This document shows, one piece after another, positions 8,168 to 13,496 of a DNA stretch of 17,980 nt. Made by a program: the position numbers and the translations under genes. Source of the DNA: Treponema sp. UBA6988 (GTDB lineage Bacteria > Spirochaetota > Spirochaetia > Treponematales > Treponemataceae); the NCBI GenBank assembly GCA_002448445.1, contig DJYC01000086.1:1-17980 (forward strand), written 5' to 3'. A model generated the notes under the pieces. It was not told where the DNA came from. It saw only the letters and a program-made list of their open reading frames with translations, and ran no database searches. Numbering within the stretch: position 1 is the first letter of the stretch; every line of letters starts with the position of its first letter.

Positions 8168-9497
8168 AATTTGCCTTTTTGCTTCGATTTTGATTTTCCT
8201 CTTGGCATGCACTGGCTTTGCTGCATTTGCGCAGACCCCTTCCTCCGCCGCAGCCCAGCAGGATTCTTCCGCTTCAAAAGAGTCCCCCCCTGCTGGATTT
8301 GATGAAGATGATGAAGTCCCGGCATTCACAGGAAACAAAATGACGCCAGAGGAAAGCTGGCAGATTCTCTCGTGGGAAGAAAAGAACCCGGCCGCCGTTC
8401 TCAAGTACGAAGTCATAATCGAGACCCAGAATGACCACGAGGAACTTAGGCGCATGGAAAGCAAGCGCAGTGAAAATTCAATCCATGTATTTCCCCTTTT
8501 GCCGCCGGGAAAATACCGCTACAAGGTAGTAACCTACGATCTTGTGGGAAGCCCCGCAGCGGAAAGCGACTGGACCAACATTACAATTTACGCCGCCCAC
8601 CAGCCGGAAATTTCTTCCATAAAGACCACGCTCAACAATTCCTCCACAATTTACCTAGAGGAAGTTAACGACGGAAAATTTGCAGTCAAGGGAAGAAACC
8701 TCTTTCCCCCTAAGGAAGGGAAGGGCGACCTGGAATATACGGAATACGCCCTGGTCCCCAAAAAGAGCAAGGGCCGCACCTACAAGCCCAAGATTCTTTC
8801 GCAGGATTCTGGTAACCGCAAGATGGAAATTCAGTTCAACATAGACAGCCTGGATCCTGGAGTCTACCACTTTAGGGCAACTGATGCCAGCGGCCTTTAC
8901 ACTCCCGACAACGGGGACAATGAAGTTGTCGTGCGCTACACCAAGCCTATGGACATTAACCTGAGCCTTGGCTATTCGTGCCCCATGATTATGTACGATG
9001 ACACCTTCAAAAAATACATGGGCAGCAACATCTGGCCTTTGAGCGGCAACGCAAAGCTTGTATTCATTCCCATAAAGCTAAGCTGGGGCTACCTTGGCGT
9101 AGGCCTTTTGGGAACTTATACCCGCATGAATTTTGAAGGCGACTACTTTGACATAGACGGAAACCTTATGACAGCAAGCGGACTCTTGGTCTACCAGAAG
9201 CCCATAAAAGTTGCCTCCCGTGACGACCCATCCAAAAAGCGGCTGCTGGGAACGGTGGAAGCCCATGCCGGCGTGGGGGCTGCATATTTTTACAAGTACC
9301 AGTACCACTATGAAAACGGCTTTGACTTGGACCCGCTTTACAGCGTGGATGCCTGTGCTGTACTTGGAGCTTCCTTCCAGTACTACCTGACAACCCATGT
9401 TTTTGTTGAAGCCCAGGCTGATTTTATTACGGCGTTCATTTCCGACATGAGCTATGGAATGGTGGTTCCTTCCATAAACATAGGCTACCAGTTCTAA
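8157..9497 (+). CDS. Outer-membrane beta-barrel protein with periplasmic beta-sandwich region
   Basis: A 446-residue exported protein of unknown function. The first 25 residues form a signal peptide with likely cleavage at AFA/QT (25/26); an LLAC at 15-18 could instead be a lipobox, but hydrophobic residues continue past it. A low-complexity Ala/Ser/Gln linker follows, then one or two fibronectin/IPT-like beta domains (about 60-260). The last 180 residues alternate polar and aromatic residues in strands (INLSLGYSC, KLSWGYLGVGLL, AHAGVGAAYFYKYQYHY) and the chain ends GYQF; a terminal Phe is the usual outer-membrane barrel assembly signal. The start overlaps the FecR gene by 11 bases and has no well-spaced Shine-Dalgarno, so it is probably translated by coupling. 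It is the outer component of the cyclase-FecR operon. Confidence 0.75.
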   Translation: MESRICLFASILIFLLACTGFAAFAQTPSSAAAQQDSSASKESPPAGFDEDDEVPAFTGNKMTPEESWQILSWEEKNPAAVLKYEVIIETQNDHEELRRMESKRSENSIHVFPLLPPGKYRYKVVTYDLVGSPAAESDWTNITIYAAHQPEISSIKTTLNNSSTIYLEEVNDGKFAVKGRNLFPPKEGKGDLEYTEYALVPKKSKGRTYKPKILSQDSGNRKMEIQFNIDSLDPGVYHFRATDASGLYTPDNGDNEVVVRYTKPMDINLSLGYSCPMIMYDDTFKKYMGSNIWPLSGNAKLVFIPIKLSWGYLGVGLLGTYTRMNFEGDYFDIDGNLMTASGLLVYQKPIKVASRDDPSKKRLLGTVEAHAGVGAAYFYKYQYHYENGFDLDPLYSVDACAVLGASFQYYLTTHVFVEAQADFITAFISDMSYGMVVPSINIGYQF

Positions 9498-9710
9498 TTC
9501 TTATGGACGAAGTCCTAATTGCTCTACCAATTTGCTCTTTGGCTAATCCGACCGGACAGGCCTCTGCGCCACCGCCCTTCCGCCCTTCGGTAACCCTCAT
9601 ACCGTCCTGCGGCCGGTACTAAAGGGGCTCCACGGCGGCGTACGTCGCTTGGGAAAATCATCTTGCTAAGCCGCCCCTCCAATCCCTCTAATAAGTTCGG
9701 CACCTACGGC

Positions 9711-9729
9711 CATTGAGCTTGTCGAAATG
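9711..9729 (+). repeat. Dispersed palindromic repeat, TGAGCTTGTCGAA core
   Basis: TGAGCTTGTCGAA at 9714-9726 bracketed by CATT/AATG. The same core appears inverted at 9831-9843 and, with TC for CT, at 17835-17847. Three copies in non-coding gaps of one window indicate a REP-like family; cores of this form are widespread in bacterial genomes. Confidence 0.6.
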
Positions 9730-9824
9730 ACCTTTTAGCGTATGCGAGGTACGAATAACAATTAACTGTCTCCCTGAACTTGTTGGTGTGCTTGTCTAAC
9801 CACAGGGGCTGTTCCACCATCCAT

Positions 9825-9853
9825 CCGTGGTTCGACAGGCTCACCAACCATGG
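9825..9853 (-). repeat. Dispersed palindromic repeat with hairpin arms
   Basis: CCGTGGTT (9825-9832) pairs with AACCATGG (9846-9853), 7 of 8 Watson-Crick, around a loop that includes the inverted core TGAGCCTGTCGAA (complement of 9831-9843). It lies 14 bases past the end of the minus-strand lipoprotein gene and may also act as an mRNA 3' end structure, though there is no adjacent U-tract in that direction. Confidence 0.5.
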
Positions 9854-9866
9854 TTCAATTAAGTTT

Positions 9867-10928
9867 TTACTGTTCGTCTTTTGGAAATGTAATAAGACCT
9901 GCGTCCTTTATGCTTTCACCACTTTCTTCATATTGGTCTGGAAAAGAGGATGTGTCCTGTGAATTTTTTCTGGAGCGGCTTTCCCTTAGGCCCTTCTGCG
10001 TCCTTACCCTGTCTGCATAGTCAAGCTCGCTGTTCAGGTTTCTAAGGGCATTCTTTATTTTTCCGTCCTGATTCCTCTGGTACACGTCGTCCAAAAGCTT
10101 TTTTGCTTCGTCCAGCTTTCCCTGGGACTGTAGAATCATTGCGGCGTTGTAGCCTGCCTTGTAGCTGCCCGAAGCCTCGTAGTATTCACTGTAAATCTTA
10201 AGGGCTTCTTCCGTGTTTCCGTCTGAGGCAAGCTTGTAGGCCTTTTGCAGCGTTTCGTTCTTTTTGTCTTTTATTAGCGAATAGTATTCCCTTTCCTTGT
10301 AGGGCGAGATGTAGCGGGTCATTTCCCTTAGGCTTCTGTCCATGTCGCTTTTTACAAGGCGTATTGGGTCTGGCAGGTCCCTGCGGCTTTCTGCCTCGTA
10401 GCTGGAACCGCTTGCGTTAAAGCGCTTGTAGCCAAGCTCTTTTCCTGTGGCTGCATCCAGAATGCTGTAGTTTATGGTAAAACTTACCCGGCGGATAAAG
10501 TAGACCTTTTCCTTTCCCTCATCGTCTTCGCGTACCCGGCGGTCTATCCTGTCTTCGTAGTGGGTTATGCTGCCAGAAACGTATGCGTCGCATGGCGGTG
10601 TGGTTCTGTATCTTAAGGCTTTTTCTGCTTCTATTGGACTTGCAAGGCTTAGGTAGCCTTCCTTTGCAATCCTTTTCTGCAGGTTGCTTGCAAGGTAGTC
10701 TGCAATCTGCTCTTTTTCCCTTTCCTTGCGGTAGTAGCTGTTCCTTCCGCTCCAGATGTCTGCATTCCAGTTTTCCTGAACTGCAAAGTCCAGCACCGCA
10801 ATGGACCTTGCCCCGTTCATGTCCAGTCCTGCGGGACGTTCAAATTCGCCGGAAACGGTCGTTGTGCAGGAAAGAAGCGTTGCAAAGAGAATAAATGAAC
10901 CTAATATAAAAGCTAAAGTCTTTTTCAT
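9867..10928 (-). CDS. Lipoprotein with TolB/CsgG-like domain and TPR-like C-terminus
   Basis: A 353-residue predicted lipoprotein: MKKTLAFILGSFILFATLLSC gives a signal peptide with lipobox LLSC and the acylated Cys at residue 21. Residues about 38-190 begin with ARSIAVLDF and alternate strands and helices in a way that resembles the TolB/CsgG N-terminal fold used by envelope-assembly lipoproteins; this is a fold guess, not a firm family match. Residues about 215-300 contain helix pairs of TPR type (ALKIYSEYYEASGSYKAGYN, AAMILQSQGKLDEAKKLL). The tail is charged and Ser-rich. It stands alone on the minus strand between convergent and divergent neighbours. Its promoter is strong and close, leaving only about 9 bases of leader, with no good Shine-Dalgarno. 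Confidence 0.75.
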   Translation of the reverse strand: MKKTLAFILGSFILFATLLSCTTTVSGEFERPAGLDMNGARSIAVLDFAVQENWNADIWSGRNSYYRKEREKEQIADYLASNLQKRIAKEGYLSLASPIEAEKALRYRTTPPCDAYVSGSITHYEDRIDRRVREDDEGKEKVYFIRRVSFTINYSILDAATGKELGYKRFNASGSSYEAESRRDLPDPIRLVKSDMDRSLREMTRYISPYKEREYYSLIKDKKNETLQKAYKLASDGNTEEALKIYSEYYEASGSYKAGYNAAMILQSQGKLDEAKKLLDDVYQRNQDGKIKNALRNLNSELDYADRVRTQKGLRESRSRKNSQDTSSFPDQYEESGESIKDAGLITFPKDEQ

Positions 10929-10929
10929 A

Positions 10930-10960
10930 CCAATTGATAAACAATTATATTTGCAATTGG
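10930..10960. promoter_or_regulatory. Candidate operator: 7-bp dyad over the -10 and start point
   Basis: CCAATTG (10930-10936) and CAATTGG (10954-10960) are perfect inverted arms 17 bases apart, centred on the -10 box. Arms fall at equal distance on either side of the TATAAT, so a dimeric regulator bound here would block the promoter. The arms are AT-rich, so chance is not excluded. Confidence 0.4.
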
Positions 10961-10972
10961 TTAAATGGTCAA
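10944..10972 (-). promoter_or_regulatory. Near-consensus promoter of the minus-strand lipoprotein gene
   Basis: On the minus strand, TTGACC (10972-10967) and a perfect TATAAT (10949-10944) are separated by 17 bp. The predicted start is near 10937, only about 9 bases before the ATG at 10928. Confidence 0.75.
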
Positions 10973-10990
10973 ATGCGGTGGAAGCTGGTG

Positions 10991-11026
10991 GCCGTCATCC
11001 CGAACTAGTTTCGGGATCTGTGGAAG
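10991..11026 (+). repeat. Dispersed CCCGAA...TTCGGG palindromic repeat, copy 1
   Basis: A 36-base unit containing CCCGAACTAGTTTCGGG (11000-11016). It matches the copy at 11078-11113 at 34 of 36 positions. This kind of element (GTCATCCCGAACT-type) is a widely dispersed intergenic palindrome in many bacteria. Confidence 0.7.
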
Positions 11027-11044
11027 TTGGCATTTTTACTTTTA

Positions 11045-11071
11045 CAGACCCTGAATCAAGTTCAGGGTGAC
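11045..11071 (-). repeat. Same repeat family, inverted diverged copy
   Basis: CAGACCCTGAATCAAGTTC and the following AGGGTGAC are the reverse complement of the flanking units with several substitutions (CCCTGAA/TTCAGGG in place of CCCGAA/TTCGGG). The three copies are therefore arranged plus, minus, plus. Confidence 0.6.
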
Positions 11072-11077
11072 AGGACA

Positions 11078-11113
11078 GCCGTCATCCCGAACTGGATTCG
11101 GGATCTGTGGAAG
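11078..11113 (+). repeat. Dispersed CCCGAA...TTCGGG palindromic repeat, copy 3
   Basis: Same 36-base unit as 10991-11026 with two substitutions. It ends about 27 bases before the -35 of the lipoprotein promoter at 11140. Confidence 0.7.
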
Positions 11114-11139
11114 GTGACGGCTATTTTCTTGACAAAAGG

Positions 11140-11168
11140 TTGAAAAATACCTGCTTTTGTGTGATAAT
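11140..11168 (+). promoter_or_regulatory. Promoter of the FGE-like lipoprotein gene
   Basis: TTGAAA (11140-11145), a 17-bp spacer and GATAAT (11163-11168) preceded by TG at 11160-11161 (extended -10). Start near 11175 gives a leader of about 28 bases, with Shine-Dalgarno CGGAGA at 11189-11194 located 8 bases before ATG 11203. A TTGACA at 11129-11134 has no partner at proper spacing. Confidence 0.65.
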
Positions 11169-11202
11169 TTTTTGTAACAACATATAAACGGAGAATTATC
11201 AT

Positions 11203-12184
11203 ATGAAAAAGAACTTTACTTCTGTATGGTGTTGGGGGGGGGGCGCTTGTAGTCCTTGTCCTTAGCCTTGTGCTTTCGTCCTGCGGTGGCGGAGGAGGAG
11301 GCTCTGATGATTATGAAGCCCCTGTTACGGAAAACGAGACCGCATCAACCGGATTGGTTCTGGTGTCGGACGGAACCGTAACCGGTGACGATAAGTTGAC
11401 CGTGTCCCTAAATAATAATGTTGACGAATTCGTGGGAGCGTTCATATCTGGAAGGACAGTTACAATCTCGTCATTCTACATCTGTGACCATGAGGTGACG
11501 CAGGCTGAGTACCAGGCGGTAATGGGAAACAACCCGAGTTCTTTCTCGTCAAGCCCTGCAAGCGGAGAGACACAGGCAAAACGCCCAGTAGAAAACGTAA
11601 GCTGGTATGATGCCATCATGTACTGCAACGAGCGGAGCAAAAACGAAAACCTGACCCCATGCTATAAGGTGAACGGAAAGGATGACACAAGCCAGTGGGG
11701 CTATACCCCTCATGGAGGCAACGGCATAAGCGGGGAGATAACATGCAACTTTAGTGCCAACGGCTACCGGCTCCCAACGGAGGCGGAGTGGGAATATGCA
11801 GCCCGGGGCGGTGCGTCCGGGTGTTCTGCAGCGGATCCCGATGACTATGCAGGGACGGATGCCAGCTCAAGCCTCGGGGACTATGCCTGGTATTATGAAA
11901 ACAGCGAAAACAAGACCCATGAGGTAATGAAAAAGTTGCCCAACTCACTTGACCTCTACGACATGAGCGGGAACGTATGGGAATGGTGCTGGGACTGGTA
12001 TGATACAATAGCAACAGGCTCTGTTACAAATCCTACCGGCGGCTCGTCCGGCTCTGGCCGCGTGTTCCGTGGTGGCAGCTGGCGCCTTGACGCTGACTAC
12101 TGTTCTGTTGCGTACCGGAACGACGGCAACCCCAGCGGCTGCGACAACCGTCTTGGCTTCCGCGTGGTTCGCACAGCCGACTAA
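11203..12184 (+). CDS. FGE/SUMF1-family (C-type lectin fold) lipoprotein, out of frame at a G10 tract
   Basis: Surface-type lipoprotein. With CGGAGA 8 bases upstream, ATG 11203 starts MKKNFTSVWCWGG; the G10 run at 11234-11243 then shifts the frame and a TAG at 11263 ends translation. Removing one G joins it to ALVVLVLSLVLSSC, completing a lipoprotein signal peptide with lipobox and Cys (codon 11282-11284) followed by six Gly. The mature part (about 300 residues) is an FGE-sulfatase domain: YICDHEVTQAEYQAVMG, RPVENVSWYDAIMYCNERS, YRLPTEAEWEYAARGG, LYDMSGNVWEWCWDWY, and the terminal RVFRGGSW...LGFRVV. One of the two copper-binding Cys of true formylglycine-generating enzymes is Leu (only the DYC Cys remains), so catalysis is unlikely and a binding role is more probable. 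Without the tract, the only in-frame start is GTG 11270, which lacks a signal peptide. Sequencing error in the homopolymer is the alternative to phase variation. Confidence 0.8.
11234..11243 (+). repeat. Homopolymeric G10 tract in the signal-peptide codons
   Basis: Ten consecutive G. Nine or twelve G put ATG 11203 in frame with the lipobox; ten does not. Eleven G would put a second ATG at 11226 (MVLGGG) in frame, without a ribosome binding site. Poly-G tracts are established phase-variation sites in Treponema and other bacteria. Confidence 0.8.
12077..12163 (+). other. Variable-region-like segment (DGR target pattern)
   Basis: Codons from AGC-TGG (12077) to GGC-TTC-CGC (12163). Against the frequent treponemal FGE/CLec template with runs of Asn, the residues at template-Asn positions here are RLD, DY, DG, SG and DNR, while SW, A, C, A, RN, P and GFRVV are kept. 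Every codon at a template-Asn position ends in C or T (cgc ctt gac, gac tac, gac ggc, agc ggc, gac aac cgt), as expected if only adenines of AAC/AAT had been mutated. The template comparison is from memory of the family; no template repeat or reverse transcriptase is in this window. Confidence 0.5.
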
Positions 12185-12192
12185 AGTCGGCT
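12175..12192 (+). promoter_or_regulatory. Perfect 7-bp hairpin directly after the variable-like region
   Basis: AGCCGAC (12175-12181), loop TAAA, GTCGGCT (12186-12192). The stop codon TAA forms the loop. A GC-rich stem with a 4-base loop just past the target region matches the hairpin/cruciform described downstream of DGR variable regions. It has no T tract, so it is not a typical terminator. Confidence 0.55.
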
Positions 12193-12202
12193 GGACCTGC
12201 AA

Positions 12203-12237
12203 GGAAGTTATTATAAACTTCCGCATTCGCGGAAGTT
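12203..12237 (+). other. Two overlapping, mutually exclusive hairpins
   Basis: GGAAGTT (12203-12209) can pair with AACTTCC (12216-12222); alternatively AACTTCCGC (12216-12224) pairs with GCGGAAGTT (12229-12237) around ATTC, a 9-bp perfect stem. The central arm is shared, so only one can form at a time. No U-tract follows. Confidence 0.55.
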
Positions 12238-12292
12238 CGGTACCACTCAGTAACCCCCTTAGCCAAGAAAAAATACGCATTTGTGTCAGAAA

Positions 12293-12320
12293 TTGAATTT
12301 CTCTTGCATATATATAGTAT
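12293..12320 (+). promoter_or_regulatory. Possible promoter of the Rpn gene
   Basis: TTGAAT (12293-12298) with TAGTAT (12315-12320) at 16 bp. The AT-rich stretch TATATATAGTATA offers several -10 registers, so the exact elements are uncertain. Confidence 0.35.
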
Positions 12321-12361
12321 AGGGCATCTCTAAAAACTGAAGTTTTTAGAGGTTCCCTATA
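12318..12361 (+). repeat. Long palindrome upstream of the Rpn gene
   Basis: Outer arms TATAGGG (12318-12324) and CCCTATA (12355-12361), a 3-base internal mismatch on each side, then a perfect 10-bp stem CTCTAAAAAC (12328-12337) / GTTTTTAGAG (12342-12351) with a TGAA loop. It ends 10 bases before the ATG, abutting the Shine-Dalgarno AGAGGA (12361-12366), so it could affect translation, or be a mobile palindrome associated with the gene. Confidence 0.65.
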
Positions 12362-12371
12362 GAGGAATTCG

Positions 12372-13283
12372 ATGACAAAAATGACAAAAAAATCTTTCCG
12401 CATACTGAACCCCCGCCTTGACCCCAACTTTAAGGCCATCTTCACCCAGAACACGCAGGCTTCAAAGATTGCGCTAAAGTCCTTCCTTTCTGCTGCAATC
12501 GGCAGGGATGTTAGGGAAGCTACCGTCGTCCAGAATGAGGATGCCGCCTTCTACAAATTCCAGCGGGCTGTGGACTACGACATTAACTGCGAGTTTTCGG
12601 ACGGGACCAAGGCACAGGTTGAGATGCAGGGCTTTGACCAGCAGTACGACTACGGTAAGCGTGCTGAATACTATGCGGCCCGCCTTGTCTCTTCCGTGAT
12701 GGAGGTTGGCGACGACTGGAACTCTGTGGCACAGGCCTACCAGATTTCCGTGCTGGACTTTGTCTTTGACAAAAGCAACTCTGCCCCAGTTCACCACTAC
12801 CAGATGGCAGACCTGGGTGACGGGGCAAGGCTTTCGGGAAGGCTTAACGTAATATTTCTTGAGCTGCCCAAGCTTCCAAAAGTGTTAAGCCCGGAGGAAG
12901 TAAACAACTTGCCAACTCTGCTCAAATGGTGTAAATTCTTAAAGGAAGCGGACAATCCTAGGAGTCAGGATTTGATAAGAGCGATAGTGGAGTCGGAGGA
13001 AGGCATAATGAAGGCAAGCGACACCCTAAAAAATATAAGCGACGACGGCTGGCGCTGGGTAATACAGGGGCAGATAGAGGGCAAAAAGCGCGACTACACA
13101 AGCGGCCTTCTGGCAGCAGAGCGCAGGGGTCGTGCAGAAGGCATTGAACAGGGAATAGAGCAAGGCATGCATAAAAAAGCAATAGAGACTGCAAAAAAGC
13201 TCTTGGACGATGGAATGCCCCCGGAAAAAGTTGCAAACTGTTGTTCCCTTCCTTTAGAAGAAGTATTGTTTGTTGAAAGGTAA
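12372..13283 (+). CDS. Rpn-family PD-(D/E)XK nuclease (recombination-promoting nuclease/putative transposase)
   Basis: A 303-residue Rpn/PDDEXK-family protein; relatives in E. coli are DNA endonucleases that promote RecA-independent recombination and are linked to phage defence. The N-terminus has the family opening LDPNFKAIFTQN, then the nuclease core RAVDYDINCEF...AQVEMQGFDQQYDYGKRAEYYAARL (written here in parts), with the Asp of VDYD and the Glu of VEMQ as likely catalytic residues (about 69 and 85). Residues about 120-175 form the second core half (YQISVLDFVFD, LNVIFLELPKL). The C-terminus has the usual EGIEQGIEQGM repeat and a helix-turn-helix-like end (AKKLLDDGMPPEKVANCCSL). Start: AGAGGA 5 bases before ATG 12372; a second ATG lies 9 bases on. 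A strong internal start at 13008 is listed separately. It is typical accessory cargo. Confidence 0.9.
   Translation: MTKMTKKSFRILNPRLDPNFKAIFTQNTQASKIALKSFLSAAIGRDVREATVVQNEDAAFYKFQRAVDYDINCEFSDGTKAQVEMQGFDQQYDYGKRAEYYAARLVSSVMEVGDDWNSVAQAYQISVLDFVFDKSNSAPVHHYQMADLGDGARLSGRLNVIFLELPKLPKVLSPEEVNNLPTLLKWCKFLKEADNPRSQDLIRAIVESEEGIMKASDTLKNISDDGWRWVIQGQIEGKKRDYTSGLLAAERRGRAEGIEQGIEQGMHKKAIETAKKLLDDGMPPEKVANCCSLPLEEVLFVER
13008..13283 (+). CDS. Candidate internal product: C-terminal 91 residues of the Rpn protein
   Basis: GGAGGAAGG at 12995-13003 places GGAGGA 7 bases before an in-frame ATG at 13008 (MKASDTLKNISDDGW). That is a better ribosome binding site than the one at the gene's own start. 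Translation would give the C-terminal tail alone, without nuclease residues. In E. coli, RpnA has been reported to encode such a short form from within the gene that inhibits the long form. Because GGAGGA also spells Glu codons here, chance is possible. Confidence 0.4.
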   Translation: MKASDTLKNISDDGWRWVIQGQIEGKKRDYTSGLLAAERRGRAEGIEQGIEQGMHKKAIETAKKLLDDGMPPEKVANCCSLPLEEVLFVER

Positions 13284-13321
13284 AAAAAAAGACGCGGCAG
13301 GCACTGGAGGGGCGCGGTAGC

Positions 13322-13366
13322 GTTGCCGCAGGCAATGGAGGCGAAAGCCGAAACCCCGGAAGCGCC
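13322..13366 (+). repeat. Dispersed 45-bp GC-rich repeat, plus copy
   Basis: Begins GTTGCCGCAGGCAATGGAGG. It matches the reverse complement of 17920-17964 at 40 of 45 positions, the first 24 identical. A shorter related unit (GCGGCAGGCACTGGAGG) lies just upstream at 13294-13310. The rest of 13284-13461 holds no supportable gene. Confidence 0.75.
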
Positions 13367-13461
13367 ACACAAGGGGCATGTATGTTAGCGTAAAAATGCC
13401 TGTTGAAAGTGCAAGTGCCGCAAAAAGAAGAAAAATTCAGAGGAAATTCAGAAAAAAATCT

Positions 13462-13490
13462 TTGTAAAAAGCCACTGATTGCATTACAAT
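13462..13490 (+). promoter_or_regulatory. Promoter of the propeller-cyclase operon
   Basis: TTGTAA (13462-13467), 17 bp, TACAAT (13485-13490). Six bases separate the -10 from the ATG at 13497, the same geometry as at the methyltransferase gene, so the mRNA is predicted to be leaderless or nearly so. GAGG at 13492-13495 is one base from the ATG, too close to act as a Shine-Dalgarno. Confidence 0.65.
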
Positions 13491-13496
13491 AGAGGT

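Larger units (their letters stand above)
9498..9866 (+). other. Non-coding gap between convergent genes, repeat-bearing
   Basis: No supportable ORF. The left part (9540-9690) is GC-rich and unstructured apart from short inverted repeats; GGAC-GAA-GTCC at 9506-9516 is too weak to call a terminator. The right part holds two members of a dispersed palindromic repeat family, listed separately, and a half-copy (CCCTGAACTTGTT near 9772) of another family. I see no tRNA or ncRNA that I can support. Confidence 0.6.

Noticed and set aside
9515..9550. Minus-strand stretch resembling a tRNA D-arm (complement of GCTCTACCAATTT)
   Set aside because: No acceptor stem, anticodon arm or T-arm with GTTCRA could be built around it at tRNA spacing.
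11203..12184. Annotation as an active formylglycine-generating enzyme
   Set aside because: One of the two essential Cys is absent, no sulfatase gene is nearby, and the protein is a lipoprotein with a variable-looking end.
12372..13283. Complete insertion sequence around the Rpn gene
   Set aside because: No matching terminal inverted repeats or target duplication flank the gene; the upstream palindrome is not repeated downstream.
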